This document shows positions 19,133 through 28,903 of a stretch of 64,000 nt of DNA, piece by piece. The notes below the pieces were generated by a model that searched no databases, had not been told where the DNA came from, and was given only the letters and a program-made list of their open reading frames with translations. The stretch is from Elusimicrobiota bacterium (GTDB taxonomy: Bacteria > Elusimicrobiota > Elusimicrobia > UBA1565 > UBA9628). The position numbers and the translations under genes are program-made. The stretch covers positions 53,741 to 117,740 of the forward strand of contig JACQWX010000035.1 of assembly GCA_016209035.1 (NCBI GenBank). The letters are read 5' to 3'. Every line of letters begins with the position of its first letter. Position 1 is the stretch's first letter.

Positions 19133-20580
19133 TCCAGGGCGAGGTGCGCGACCTCGACGTCGACGTCGAACTTCGACCGCAGGTGGTCGGCGAGCCGCTC
19201 GGCGCCGTAGACGGAGCGGTGCTGGCCGCCCGTGCATCCAAACGCCACGAGCAGGTCCGTGAAGTTCCTCGCCTGGTAGTTCTCCACGGTCTGGTCGATG
19301 ATGCCGAAGACCTTCTCGAGCCAGCCATGGACCGCCTGCTCGCGGTCGAGGAAGTCGATGACCTCGGGGTCTTTCCCGGTCAGCTTCGCGAAGCGCTCGA
19401 GCTTGCCTGGGTTGGGCAAGGCCCTGCAGTCGAACACGTATCCCCCGCCGTGCCCCTTGGGGTCGGCCGGCACGCCGCTGCGGTAGGAGAAGCTCTGCAC
19501 CCGGACCATGAGCCGGAGCTTGGCGTCCGTGAACTGCCTCAGGTACGAGGAGCCGATGAGCCCGTGGAAGACCTTGGTCAGGACCGGGATCTCGACGGGC
19601 ATGCGCGCCGTGCGCAGGAGGTACTCGAGGTTCCTGATGGCGTAGGGGATGCTCTTGAGGAAATGCACCTTCCTCTCGTAGAACCCCCGCAGGCCGTAGG
19701 TCCCCAGGGCCTGCATGATCCGGATGAAGACGTAGCCGTGGAAGTTGCCGAGGAACTTCTCCTTGTCGAGAGGGATGATCCCGGAGACCGCCTCCATGTA
19801 GAGGTCCAGGAGGCGCTCGCGCAGGGAGAACGGCATGTCGGCCTTGCCATCGTAGAGAAGCGAGGCGATGTCGTACTGCAGGGCCCCCTTGCGGCCTCCC
19901 TGGTAGTCGATGAAGTGCGGGGTCCCGTGCCGGACCATGATGTTGCGCGACTGGAAATCCCGGTAGAGGAAGTAGTCAGCCTCGCCCTGGCAGAGGTAGT
20001 CGGCCAGTCTGTTGAAGTCCTCCTCCAGGGCGGACTCGTCGAAGGTCGCTTTGGAAAGGGTCAGGAAGTAGTACTTGAAGTGGTTGAGGTCCCACATCAT
20101 GGATTGCCGGTCGAACCTGGCCCGCGGGTAGCAGATGGAGTAGTCCAGGACCCTGCCCGCCGTGATCTGGAACCGCGGCAGCATCCGGACCGCGGACTCG
20201 TAGAGGGAGACCACCTCGTCCGGGAAGCCCGCGCTCGTGCGGCGCTCGGAGAGGAACTCGAAGAGGTTGGTCTCGCCGAGGTCCTCCTCCAGGTAGAGGC
20301 CGCCGGCCAGGTCCTCGGCGTATATCTCGGGGACGGGAAGGCCCAGGGCCCGGAACTGCCTCGAGAACCCCAGGAACGCGACGTTCTCCTTCGGGTCGGG
20401 GCCGTAGGCGCCGATGACCGAGCGCTTGGCGCTCTTGATGCGGTGGTACCTCCGGGCGGAGCCGTCGCTCCTCAAGGGGACGACGCTCTCGGCGTCTTCG
20501 CCGAAGCGGCTCCGGAACAGCTCCTTGAGCGAGTCCTCCAGGGCCGCGAAGGTCTCCGGCTTTTCCATGGCAGGACTCAT
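19129..20580 (-). CDS. AmgK-like sugar kinase (APH fold) fused to RapZ C-terminal domain
   Basis: DYFLYRDFQSRNIMVRHGTPHFIDYQGGRKGALQYDIASLLYD (APH) followed by FDCRALPNPGKLERFAKLTGKDPEV...LLVAFGCTGGQHRSVYGAERLADHL (RapZ-C). Confidence 0.88.
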   Translation of the reverse strand: MSPAMEKPETFAALEDSLKELFRSRFGEDAESVVPLRSDGSARRYHRIKSAKRSVIGAYGPDPKENVAFLGFSRQFRALGLPVPEIYAEDLAGGLYLEEDLGETNLFEFLSERRTSAGFPDEVVSLYESAVRMLPRFQITAGRVLDYSICYPRARFDRQSMMWDLNHFKYYFLTLSKATFDESALEEDFNRLADYLCQGEADYFLYRDFQSRNIMVRHGTPHFIDYQGGRKGALQYDIASLLYDGKADMPFSLRERLLDLYMEAVSGIIPLDKEKFLGNFHGYVFIRIMQALGTYGLRGFYERKVHFLKSIPYAIRNLEYLLRTARMPVEIPVLTKVFHGLIGSSYLRQFTDAKLRLMVRVQSFSYRSGVPADPKGHGGGYVFDCRALPNPGKLERFAKLTGKDPEVIDFLDREQAVHGWLEKVFGIIDQTVENYQARNFTDLLVAFGCTGGQHRSVYGAERLADHLRSKFDVDVEVAHLALE

Positions 20581-20674
20581 TGTACTCAATTCCGCCATGG
20601 GATGCGCGGGGCGCATCCCATGGCGGTCCTTGTCATGGGGACTCCTCAATGCTATCTTCTCCGTCCGGAATCCC

Positions 20675-21856
20675 ATGGTCTCCCGCTGGCTCACCTTGAA
20701 GGAAGGCCTCAGCAGGAACGTCGTCGTCCTCAGCGTCGTGAGCGGGCTCACCGACGTCTCCAGCGAGATGCTCTACCCCATCCTGCCCCTGTTCCTGACC
20801 GGCGTCCTGGGCGCTCCCATGACCGTGGTCGGGCTCATCGAAGGGATAGCCGAGGCAACGGCCAGCATCCTCAAGGCGGCCAGCGGCTGGTGGTCGGACC
20901 GGGTCTCTGCCAGGAAGCCCTTCACCCTCTGGGGCTACGGGCTTTCCGCCATCTCCAAGCCCCTCCTGGCCCTTGCCTCGACCTGGCACCTGGTGCTGCT
21001 CTCCCGCTTCCTCGACAGGGTGGGCAAGGGGGTCAGGACCTCGGCCCGTGACGCGCTCATCGCGGATTCGACCGGGAGCAGGCATTGGGGCAAGGCCTTC
21101 GGCTTCCACAGGGCCATGGACACGGCGGGAGCCGCCATCGGGCCGCTCCTGGCGCTCTACCTGCTCGAGATGCGGCATGTCAGCTACCAGGGCGTCTTCA
21201 TCCTCGCCTTCGTCCCCGCCATCGCCGGAGTCCTGGTGCTGGCCGCCTTCGTGCAGGAAGCCCGCCCTCCGGGCTCGCCCCATTCCCATCACTCAAAGGA
21301 AGGGACAGTCCCGCTTTCGCCGGGGTTCAAGAGGTTCCTGCTCGCCTACGGCGTCTTCGCCGTGGGCAACAGCAGCGACGTCTTCATCCTGCTGAAGGCC
21401 AAGGACGCCGGCTTCTCCACGACCGCGGTCATCCTGGCGTACGTGGGCTACAACCTGGTCTACGCCCTGGCCGCGGCGCCCGCGGGCTGGCTCTCCGACA
21501 GGCTCGGCCGGGCCAGGACCATGGCCTTCGGCCTGGCGGTCTTCTCGGCGGTCTACCTCGGCTTCGCCCTGGCCTCTTCGCAAGCCGCCTTGTTCCTCCT
21601 CTTCGCGGTCTACGGCGTCTACGCCGCGTTCGCCGAGAACGTGGCAAAGGCCATGGTGGCGGACCTGAGCGTCCCCGAGAACCGCGGCGCAGCCATGGGG
21701 GCATTCCAGGGCACGACCGGACTCCTCGCCTTCGTGGCCAGCGCCCTGGCCGGCCTGCTCTGGACGCACGTCTCTCCGGCAACCCCCTTCATCCTGGCCT
21801 CGGCCTGCGGAGTCCTTTCAGCCGGCTTGGTGCTTGCGTTGCCTCCTCATAAATAG
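20675..21856 (+). CDS. MFS transporter
   Basis: GLTDVSSEMLYPILPLFLTGVLGAPMTVVGLIEGIAEATASILKAASGWWSDR...FLDRVGKGVRTSARDALI. Confidence 0.88.
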   Translation: MVSRWLTLKEGLSRNVVVLSVVSGLTDVSSEMLYPILPLFLTGVLGAPMTVVGLIEGIAEATASILKAASGWWSDRVSARKPFTLWGYGLSAISKPLLALASTWHLVLLSRFLDRVGKGVRTSARDALIADSTGSRHWGKAFGFHRAMDTAGAAIGPLLALYLLEMRHVSYQGVFILAFVPAIAGVLVLAAFVQEARPPGSPHSHHSKEGTVPLSPGFKRFLLAYGVFAVGNSSDVFILLKAKDAGFSTTAVILAYVGYNLVYALAAAPAGWLSDRLGRARTMAFGLAVFSAVYLGFALASSQAALFLLFAVYGVYAAFAENVAKAMVADLSVPENRGAAMGAFQGTTGLLAFVASALAGLLWTHVSPATPFILASACGVLSAGLVLALPPHK

Positions 21857-21877
21857 CACAATCCCGTCCACATAGAT

Positions 21878-24325
21878 ATGGGAATTTGTTATCATAGGCG
21901 CGTGCCGCCTTCCAAGGCCGGGTTTCTCGCCAGGGTCGTGGCTGGACTGGCCTTTTGCGCCCTGTCGTCCCTGACCCTCCCGGACGCGGCCCGCGCCCAA
22001 TTCTGGTCCCAGGTCTCCACCGCGGGCTTCAACAGCGCGCAGAACAGGTACCTCACCCGGGGGACCACCGCCACCTTCAGCGGGACCACCTACATCGTGT
22101 TCGGCACCTCGAACCCCTACGCGGGAGCGCAGGTGTGGCGGTCCTCGACCACGACGGACTGGAACCAGGCCAACTCCTCGGGCTTCGACGTCAACGGCTC
22201 TTCGAACGAAGCGGTCTCCTGGATGGCGTCCTTCTACAACGGCCTGTTGGCCGGCGTCTCCTCCCGGCAGGTCCCGACCGGCGCCGGGGCCAGGATCTAC
22301 CGCAGCTCCACGAGCGCCGACACCTGGACCTTGGTGTTCTCGACGGCCACCGCCGCCAACTCGAACTTGAGCGGCGCGGAGAGCTTCGCGCTGTGGGGCT
22401 CGAAGATCTATGTCGGCTTCAAGAACGCGACGTCCGGGGCGGAGATCTGGCGCTCCACCTCGGCATCGGCTCCCACCGACTGGGTCCAGGTCTCGACCAA
22501 CGGCTTCGGCATCGGGACCGCCAACGAGACCGTGACCTCCATCAGGGCCTTCGGCTCGGGGCTCTACGCCGCGACCGCGGGCAACACCACCCAGCGAGGA
22601 CAGATTTGGCGCTCCGTGGACGGCCTCACGTGGAGCCAGATCCTCGTGGCCTCCAATACCTTCCAACTCAACACGCAGGGCATCACGGCCCTGGAATCCT
22701 TCAACGGCTACCTCTACGCCGGGACGCGGCACGCCTCCGGGGCGCAACTCTGGCGGTCCGCCGACCCGACCGCGGGCGCGGGGTCCTGGACCCAGGTCAC
22801 GAGCCCGGACGGTCTCGCCAACACCCGGTTCTCGGTGGACAGGAGCTCCGAGATCCGCTCGCTTCTGGATGCGGGCGGGGTGCTCTGGATCGGCACCTGG
22901 GAACCGGGCCGCTACGCAGCCACCACGGGCGGCCGCGTCTACCGCAGCACCGAGGGGACCACCTTCCCCCCCTCCGCCAGCAACGGCATCGGATTCGGCA
23001 GCCAGGACAGGGAGTGGATCGGCGGCTTCGTGTCGACCGGAGGCTACGTCTACGCCGGCACGAGGGACGAGGCGCTTGGAGGATCGGTCTGGCGCACGAC
23101 GGGGACCCTGCCTGGCCAGCCGACCCTCTCCGGAGCCGCCATGGGCGTCTCGAGCATCGCGTGGACCTGGTCCACGGTCAATGTCGCCAACGGCTACCGC
23201 GTCTACGACACGGCCTGGGTCAACCTCGCCGGAGACCTCCAGCCCGACACGACCTATTCCTACGAGGCCGGCCTCACCATCAACACGGCCTACACCCGCT
23301 ATCTCGCGGCCTTCAACGATCTCGGGGTCTCCACCTCCGCCGCCCTGACCCGCTTCGCCGCCTCGACCTCGCCGTATGGGACCGCTTTCCAAATGGTGGG
23401 CGGCTCCTCGGTCACGCTGACCTGGGAGAAGAACGGCAACCTGACAGGGACAACCTACTACGTCAGCTACTGGGTCACGGACGGCAGCCCGCTCACCACG
23501 AACGTCACCACCGAGACCGCGACCATCACCCAGCTCAACGGCATGACCACCTACTACTTCAAGGTCCGTTCCGCCAACGGCGACGGAGCGTACAGCGGCT
23601 ACGACGTCACGAAGACGACCTGCACCAATCCGGTCACCTACGCCGACGCCACGGCGGACCCCAGCGCGGGAGTCGAGATCACCATCAACACGCCGGCAGG
23701 GCTCCTGTCGGTCGCCATACCGCCCGGGGCTTTCGAGAACGCCACGGCCGTCTCCGTCAGCGTCCCGGCGTCCTACCAGGCCGTGGCCGCCTCCGACTTC
23801 TCCTTGACCGCAACGGGCGTCGGCGTGGAGATCACCGTCGGCGGCGGGCTCCAGCCCTTGAAGCCGGTCCTCCTTTCCATCCCATTCAGGGACGCCGACG
23901 TCGCGGGCATGAACGCCGCGCGGCTCATCATCGCCCGCTACGACAGGGACCACCGCTCCTGGGTGCCGCTCAAGTCCTCGGCGGACAACAACCGGGTCTC
24001 CGCCCTCACCACCCATCTTTCCCAGTTCCAGGTCATGCAGTCGGTCCCGGCCGCGACGCTCGACAGCGTGAAGGTCTTCCCCAACCCCCTGCGCCCGACC
24101 GCGGGCCATGCCTCCATGACCTTCGTCAACCTGCCCGCGGATTCCGACATCCGCATCCACACCTTCAAGGGCTCCCTCGTGCGCAAGCTCAGGGCCGACA
24201 ACGCCGGCATGGCCTCCTGGGACGGGATCAACTGGTTCGGCGTGCCCGCGGCGAGCGGAGTCTACCTTGCCTACATCCGGGGCAACGGCGCCACGCGCCT
24301 CGTCAAGGTGGCGATCCAGCGATGA
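21878..24325 (+). CDS. Large secreted BNR-like/fibronectin-like repeat protein with FlgD-Ig/T9SS-like C-terminal domain
   Basis: Signal peptide; repeated AQVWRSS/AEIWRSTS/GQIWRSVDG/AQLWRSADP units; C-terminus VKVFPNPLRPTAGHASMTFVNLP...GINWFGVPAASGVYLAYIRGNGATRLVKVAIQR. Confidence 0.75.
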   Translation: MGICYHRRVPPSKAGFLARVVAGLAFCALSSLTLPDAARAQFWSQVSTAGFNSAQNRYLTRGTTATFSGTTYIVFGTSNPYAGAQVWRSSTTTDWNQANSSGFDVNGSSNEAVSWMASFYNGLLAGVSSRQVPTGAGARIYRSSTSADTWTLVFSTATAANSNLSGAESFALWGSKIYVGFKNATSGAEIWRSTSASAPTDWVQVSTNGFGIGTANETVTSIRAFGSGLYAATAGNTTQRGQIWRSVDGLTWSQILVASNTFQLNTQGITALESFNGYLYAGTRHASGAQLWRSADPTAGAGSWTQVTSPDGLANTRFSVDRSSEIRSLLDAGGVLWIGTWEPGRYAATTGGRVYRSTEGTTFPPSASNGIGFGSQDREWIGGFVSTGGYVYAGTRDEALGGSVWRTTGTLPGQPTLSGAAMGVSSIAWTWSTVNVANGYRVYDTAWVNLAGDLQPDTTYSYEAGLTINTAYTRYLAAFNDLGVSTSAALTRFAASTSPYGTAFQMVGGSSVTLTWEKNGNLTGTTYYVSYWVTDGSPLTTNVTTETATITQLNGMTTYYFKVRSANGDGAYSGYDVTKTTCTNPVTYADATADPSAGVEITINTPAGLLSVAIPPGAFENATAVSVSVPASYQAVAASDFSLTATGVGVEITVGGGLQPLKPVLLSIPFRDADVAGMNAARLIIARYDRDHRSWVPLKSSADNNRVSALTTHLSQFQVMQSVPAATLDSVKVFPNPLRPTAGHASMTFVNLPADSDIRIHTFKGSLVRKLRADNAGMASWDGINWFGVPAASGVYLAYIRGNGATRLVKVAIQR

Positions 24326-25269
24326 GGACCCTCTGGGCCGGCGCGCTCCTGTGGGGCCTGCCCCTGTCGGCCGGCGCCGTCAACTTCGACCAGGGCGCCA
24401 AGGGCACGAACTCGGCCGGGTTCCTCGAGCTCGCGCCCGGCGCCAGGGCCGCGGCCCTGGGCGAGGCCTATGCCGCGGTCGCCGACGAGGCGAGCGCGCT
24501 CTACTGGAACCCGGCGGCGCTCACCCGCATCCCGAAGCGCTCGGCCGCGCTCATGCACGCCGAGTACGTCGAAGACAGCTACTTCGACTACGCCGCCATC
24601 GCCGCCAACCTCGGCAAATGGGGCGTTATCGGGTCCGGGATGCAGTTCTTCTCGGCCGGCAAGCTCGCCCACACGGACGACGCCGGGGGGGCCCTGGGCA
24701 CTTTGTATCCTTTCGGACTGGCCGTCTCCCTGGGCTACGCCTACAAGCTCGACGGCTTTGAAATCATGGAGGACTTCAACGGGGTCTCGGTGGGGTTCTC
24801 CGCCAAACTCGTGCGCGCCGAGATCGCCGAGACGGACACCACTGGCGCCTTCGACATCGGCCTGCTGACCCCGGAGTACTTCGAGCGCCTGCGGTGCGCC
24901 TTCACCGTGGCCAACCTGGGCCGGGGGCTCCAGTTCGAGGATGAGTTCGCGCCGCTGCCCACCGCCTTTCGCTTGGGCAGCGTGGTGAAGCTGAGGCCTG
25001 GCTGGATCGCGTCCGCGGACATCGTGTTCCCGCGGAACAACCGGGTCTACCCCACCGTGGGGACGGAGTACCTGTGGCCGGCCGGCAAGGACATGACGCT
25101 GGCGGCCCGGGCCGGCTTCAACGCCAACACGGTCGGAGACATCCAAGGCTTCTCCGGAGCCTCCTTCGGCGCGGGCGTGACCTACATGGGCATGTCCGTG
25201 GATTACGGCTTCCTGCCTCTGGGCGGCCTGGGACAAGCCCACCGGGTCTCCCTGTCCTTCGGCTTCTAG
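24322..25269 (+). CDS. PorV/PorQ-like (UPF0164) outer-membrane beta-barrel protein
   Basis: GTNSAGFLELAPGARAAALGEAYAAVADEASALYWNPAALTRI; ATGA overlap with the upstream gene. Confidence 0.85.
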   Translation: MRTLWAGALLWGLPLSAGAVNFDQGAKGTNSAGFLELAPGARAAALGEAYAAVADEASALYWNPAALTRIPKRSAALMHAEYVEDSYFDYAAIAANLGKWGVIGSGMQFFSAGKLAHTDDAGGALGTLYPFGLAVSLGYAYKLDGFEIMEDFNGVSVGFSAKLVRAEIAETDTTGAFDIGLLTPEYFERLRCAFTVANLGRGLQFEDEFAPLPTAFRLGSVVKLRPGWIASADIVFPRNNRVYPTVGTEYLWPAGKDMTLAARAGFNANTVGDIQGFSGASFGAGVTYMGMSVDYGFLPLGGLGQAHRVSLSFGF

Positions 25270-25273
25270 GCCC

Positions 25274-25345
25274 AGGCGCCAGGCTTCGAGTCGGGCGACT
25301 CGCCCTGGGCCAAGCCTGGCGCCTCTCTAGCGCTTCGCGCTAGAG
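25274..25345. terminator. Two adjacent hairpins between convergent genes
   Basis: Perfect 13-bp inverted repeat AGGCGCCAGGCTT(25274-25286)/AAGCCTGGCGCCT(25312-25324) with nested CGAGTCG/CGACTCG, followed by CTCTAGCGCTTCGCGCTAGAG. Confidence 0.55.
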
Positions 25346-26182
25346 ATCGATGACGAGGCCGGCCCGGCCCATGTCCACTTCCAGGCCGTTGCCCGCTTTG
25401 GCGGCCATCCTGCGCGCATCGTCGAGCATGGCGTCCACGGCCTCGTCCGAGCGGTCCTGGTTGAGGTGCCACAGGACCAGGTGCTTGACCCCGGCTTCGA
25501 CGGCCAGGCGCACCGCGTCCAGGAACATGGAGTGGCCCCAGCCTCGGGTGCACTTCTCGTACTCCTTGGGCAGGAACTCGCCGTCGTGGATGAGGACGTC
25601 GACGCCCCGCAGGAACTTGGCGTAGTCCTTGAAGTCCTTCCCGCCCGGATGGCGGTAGGCGAGCTCGTTGTCCGGGAAGAAGGCGAACTTCTTCCTCCCC
25701 TCGTTGATGATGAACCCGTAGCCGTTGTTGGGGTGCGAGAGCGGGAGGCTCTTCACGCGCAACCCCGCCACGTCGAAATCCTCCGGGCACTCCTCCTTGA
25801 ACACCAGGTTCGCGGCGACCTCCTGGAGGTCCACCGGGAAGAAGGGAGCGCGCATGGTCTTCTGGAGGAAGACCTTGACCGACTGCTGGGCGTGCGTGCA
25901 CCCGGTGAACAGCAGGGTGGAGTCCTTCCGGTAGAGAGGCTTGAAGAACGGGAAGCCCAGGAGATGGTCCCAATGCGCGTGGCTGAGCATGATGTGGAAA
26001 TCGCGCTGCTTCCCGGCCAGGGCCTTGTTGCCCAGAGGCCGGATGCCGTTGCCGCCGTCCAGGATGATGGTGTCGCCTTTGGCGGTCTCGACCTCGACGC
26101 AGGTCGTGTCCCCGCCGTACCTGACGTATTCCGGACCCGAGACCGGGACCGAACCGCGCGCTCCCCACACCGTGATCCTCAT
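25340..26182 (-). CDS. MBL-fold metallo-hydrolase
   Basis: MRITVWGARGSVPVSGPEYVRYGGDTTCVEV...MLSHAHWDHLLGFPFF. Confidence 0.9.
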   Translation of the reverse strand: MRITVWGARGSVPVSGPEYVRYGGDTTCVEVETAKGDTIILDGGNGIRPLGNKALAGKQRDFHIMLSHAHWDHLLGFPFFKPLYRKDSTLLFTGCTHAQQSVKVFLQKTMRAPFFPVDLQEVAANLVFKEECPEDFDVAGLRVKSLPLSHPNNGYGFIINEGRKKFAFFPDNELAYRHPGGKDFKDYAKFLRGVDVLIHDGEFLPKEYEKCTRGWGHSMFLDAVRLAVEAGVKHLVLWHLNQDRSDEAVDAMLDDARRMAAKAGNGLEVDMGRAGLVIDL

Positions 26183-26221
26183 CTGGATTCCTTTTTATGA
26201 AATCGGCGGCGTCGTGTCAAA

Positions 26222-27529
26222 CTAGAGCTCCGTCGCCCAGCCCTGGCCCTTGAGCCTCGCCCCTGCCTCCACCGCCTTCAGGAACACGGAGCGCAGGGCA
26301 TCGCTCATCAGGGCGCGCTTCACCGGCGAAAGCCCCAGGAAGGCGCCGACCGCTGCGCGCATGAAATCCTGGCCGATGTTCCCGGGCTCGGCGAAGAGCT
26401 GGTTCTGGAGGGTCCCCCTCTCCAGGCAGCCCAGGATGATCTTTCGGAAGGTGGTCTCGGGATGGATGACCCTTTTTCCGCGGCGAGCGAGGCTCGCCGC
26501 GCAATCCCGGCACTTCATGACGCAGACTCCGCACCCGAGGCAGGTCGTCTGGTCCACTTCCGCGACAAGGGCCTCCCTCTCAACCGCCGGCCTCGGAGCG
26601 AGGCTCATGGCCGAGATCGGGCACGCCGAGACGCACGCGCCGCATCCGGAGCACCTGTCCTCAGCCACCTCGCAGATGAAGCTCGACGACATGACCGCGT
26701 TGGGGTAGCCGTGCTTGGCTATGCCGCGCAGAGCCATGCAGCAGCACTTGCAGCAATGGCAGATGAAGGTGACGTTCCTCCTGACGTTGTCCGCGTTGAG
26801 CACCAAGCCCAGGTCCCGGGACCGGGCCAAGGCGTCGCGCACCTCACGCTTGGAGGCTTCCCTGGCCAAGCCCCGCCGGATGAGGAAATCGGCCGCGTAG
26901 CCGAAAGAGGTGCACACCCCCGGCGGCACGGAGCAGGGCTTAAGCCCCAGGTGCCGGGCCTTGTGCCTGCAGGCGCACGCGCCCATGGCGGCCTTGTCGG
27001 CCGCCGAGACGATGGCAGAGGCCTTCTCGTAGTCGAGCACCTCCATGCCGACCTCGGGCCGGAAGGCCTCTTCGTGAGGCAGAGCCCGCATCACGGAGAC
27101 CTTCTCTCCGGCGCCGAAATTCGCCTGGTAGAATCCGCCGCCCTCCTCGATGTAGTCGTGGAAGAGCCGGGACAGCCTCTTGACGTCCGCCACGCCGGAG
27201 CGCATCATGGTGAACTCGAAGAAGCCGATGACCATGGGCGCGGGCATGAAGTAGGACTCCCCATCGAGGCAGAGGTCCACCACCAGGCCTTTGGCCGCCA
27301 TGCCTTCGAGGAGCGTCCTGAGACGGGCATCCGGAAGCCCCGCAGCCTCCACGAGACGCCCGATGGTCGACGCGCCGGCAGGCATGCGCACCAGGAGGTC
27401 GGCCTCCTCCTCGGAGTAGAGCCCCTTGAGGATCTCCCTCAAGGTCTCGTTCCACGGCGCCCTGCAGCTCAAGCCGTCGACCTTCTCGCCCAGCCGCCGA
27501 TAGAGGTCCTTGCCTGCCGCGTGACCCAT
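26222..27529 (-). CDS. 4Fe-4S dicluster ferredoxin-domain protein
   Basis: CSGCGACVSACPISAM, CLGCGVCVMKC, FICHCCKCCCMALRG. Confidence 0.88.
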   Translation of the reverse strand: MGHAAGKDLYRRLGEKVDGLSCRAPWNETLREILKGLYSEEEADLLVRMPAGASTIGRLVEAAGLPDARLRTLLEGMAAKGLVVDLCLDGESYFMPAPMVIGFFEFTMMRSGVADVKRLSRLFHDYIEEGGGFYQANFGAGEKVSVMRALPHEEAFRPEVGMEVLDYEKASAIVSAADKAAMGACACRHKARHLGLKPCSVPPGVCTSFGYAADFLIRRGLAREASKREVRDALARSRDLGLVLNADNVRRNVTFICHCCKCCCMALRGIAKHGYPNAVMSSSFICEVAEDRCSGCGACVSACPISAMSLAPRPAVEREALVAEVDQTTCLGCGVCVMKCRDCAASLARRGKRVIHPETTFRKIILGCLERGTLQNQLFAEPGNIGQDFMRAAVGAFLGLSPVKRALMSDALRSVFLKAVEAGARLKGQGWATEL

Positions 27530-27530
27530 G

Positions 27531-28190
27531 TCAGTATCCCGGGTCCTTCACCGCGGGCATGCTCATCTTCCCTCCTCCCGGGGCGGGCTTGAGCGGCAAG
27601 GCGTCTCCGACGGGAAGCGGGAGCCTCCCTTCATCCTCCTGGGCGGGGGACTCAGAGGCCCGGCCCCGCTCCCGGCCGAGGAGGGCAGGAGCATGCGGGT
27701 CGAACCTTTCGACAGGCGCCTTGACGCGTCCCGAAAGCCGCGACTCGACGCGGGTCGTGCCTCCGTAAGGCGCGTCCGGGGAGCCGAGGAAGACCAGCAC
27801 CAGGGCCTCGGGCTCCACCCGCAGGACCCTCGCGACCGCGGTCATCGTGCCCCTTCCCCCGGTCTGCGGGACCTGCTCCTCGTTGGTCCAGACGATCCTC
27901 TGCGAGCAGTTCCCAGCGGCGCAGGTCATCCCCCGGACCGGCCGGGCGACCTCCCAGACCACGATCTTGCCCGGGCACCGTTCCGGCTCGGTCCGGCACT
28001 CCCGCCAGCTCACCTCCTCGGCTTGGCGCTGCCACACCCTCAGGTAGCGCTGTTCGGAGCGCTCCTCCCAGAATGCCTCCACGACGGCGCCCGGGTCCCA
28101 CCAAGCGATCACGAGGAGCACGGCGCAGACGCCGGCGAAGCAGGCCAGGAAGATGCGAGCCGCCCTGACGCGCAAGGGAAGCGCTCTCAT
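27531..28190 (-). CDS. Hypothetical membrane-anchored protein
   Basis: MRALPLRVRAARIFLACFAGVCAVLLVIAWW; one nucleotide from the downstream ferredoxin gene. Confidence 0.5.
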   Translation of the reverse strand: MRALPLRVRAARIFLACFAGVCAVLLVIAWWDPGAVVEAFWEERSEQRYLRVWQRQAEEVSWRECRTEPERCPGKIVVWEVARPVRGMTCAAGNCSQRIVWTNEEQVPQTGGRGTMTAVARVLRVEPEALVLVFLGSPDAPYGGTTRVESRLSGRVKAPVERFDPHAPALLGRERGRASESPAQEDEGRLPLPVGDALPLKPAPGGGKMSMPAVKDPGY

Positions 28191-28236
28191 GCAGAGTATC
28201 ATAGCATCCCGATGAGAGCCCCTCCACTTCTTCGAG

Positions 28237-28876
28237 GTGGACGCCTTCATGTCCGCTCAAAGGAGCGCCGACGCCATCATGCTCCTGCCCATGGGAGAGT
28301 ATCCCGAGGTCCTGCCGCACTACCGCAGGCTCCTGACGGCCAACGCCGATTTCGTCCGGCGCATGGCGCCTGACAAGCCTCTCGAGCCCGCGGCCGGCAT
28401 CCACATCGTCATCGAGGACAAGGTGCCAGGCCCCGGGTCGAGCCAGCGCATAGGCCCGCTACCCCGAGGCCTGCGCCGTCTCCACCGACTCGGCCGGACG
28501 GCGCGAGCCGGTCGCCATCCCCGAGTCCGTGGCCGCGGGATTCCCGGAGGCGATGCTGACCGTGCCCGCCTCGCGGGGCTCCTACCAGACCACGGTCCTT
28601 TCAGCCGGCGAGAAACGCCTGGGCGAGGCTGCCTGGCTCCTCGCCCGCTTGTGGGCATCGGCGTTCGCCGAGGCTGGGAGCCCCAAGAACCTGACCCGGC
28701 GGTTCGTGAAGCTCGAGGACATCCGCGTCAAGGACGACTACCCGGCCCCGGACTACCTGACCGAACGGGCCTCCACCAAGACCGCTGAGCCCAAGTCCAT
28801 GGCGGTCGAGCCCATCACCCCGGTCTCGGGCGCGGTGGAGATCACCCCTGCCGGCGTCCTGCCCGTCAAGCACTGA
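28237..28876 (+). pseudogene. Frameshifted ORF remnant of unknown family
   Basis: Coding-like MDAFMSAQRSADAIMLLPMGEYPEVLPHYRRLL...IVIEDKV in one frame, then ARYPEACAVSTDSAGRREPVAIPESVAAGFPEAMLTVPASRG...PVKH in another, with a TAG just before ARYPEAC. Confidence 0.5.
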
Positions 28877-28903
28877 AACCGGTTGCGCCGGGGGCAGGCC
28901 AAC

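Noticed and set aside
19144-21051. 635-aa forward ORF antisense to the kinase-RapZ fusion
   Set aside because: GC-rich shadow ORF; composition (Val/Glu/Leu/Gly/Arg) and lack of recognisable domains versus a clear fusion protein on the other strand
22001-24000. Tandem-repeat structure in the BNR-like protein as a DNA repeat array
   Set aside because: Repeats are divergent protein-level units (xIWRSxD), not DNA-level tandem repeats
21818-24160. 780-aa reverse ORF antisense to the BNR-like secreted protein
   Set aside because: Shadow ORF with Gly/Arg/Asp/Val-rich composition; the forward frame has a signal peptide, repeats and a C-terminal domain
21955-24321. N-terminal two thirds of the 1104-aa forward ORF
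   Set aside because: Arg/His/Pro-rich out-of-frame reading of the 815-aa gene; only the PorV part from 24322 is real
26222-27529. CHCCKCCC cysteine cluster in the ferredoxin-like protein as a novel metal site
   Set aside because: Cys-rich clusters of this kind are common in 4Fe-4S dicluster proteins; not distinctive without a homolog comparison
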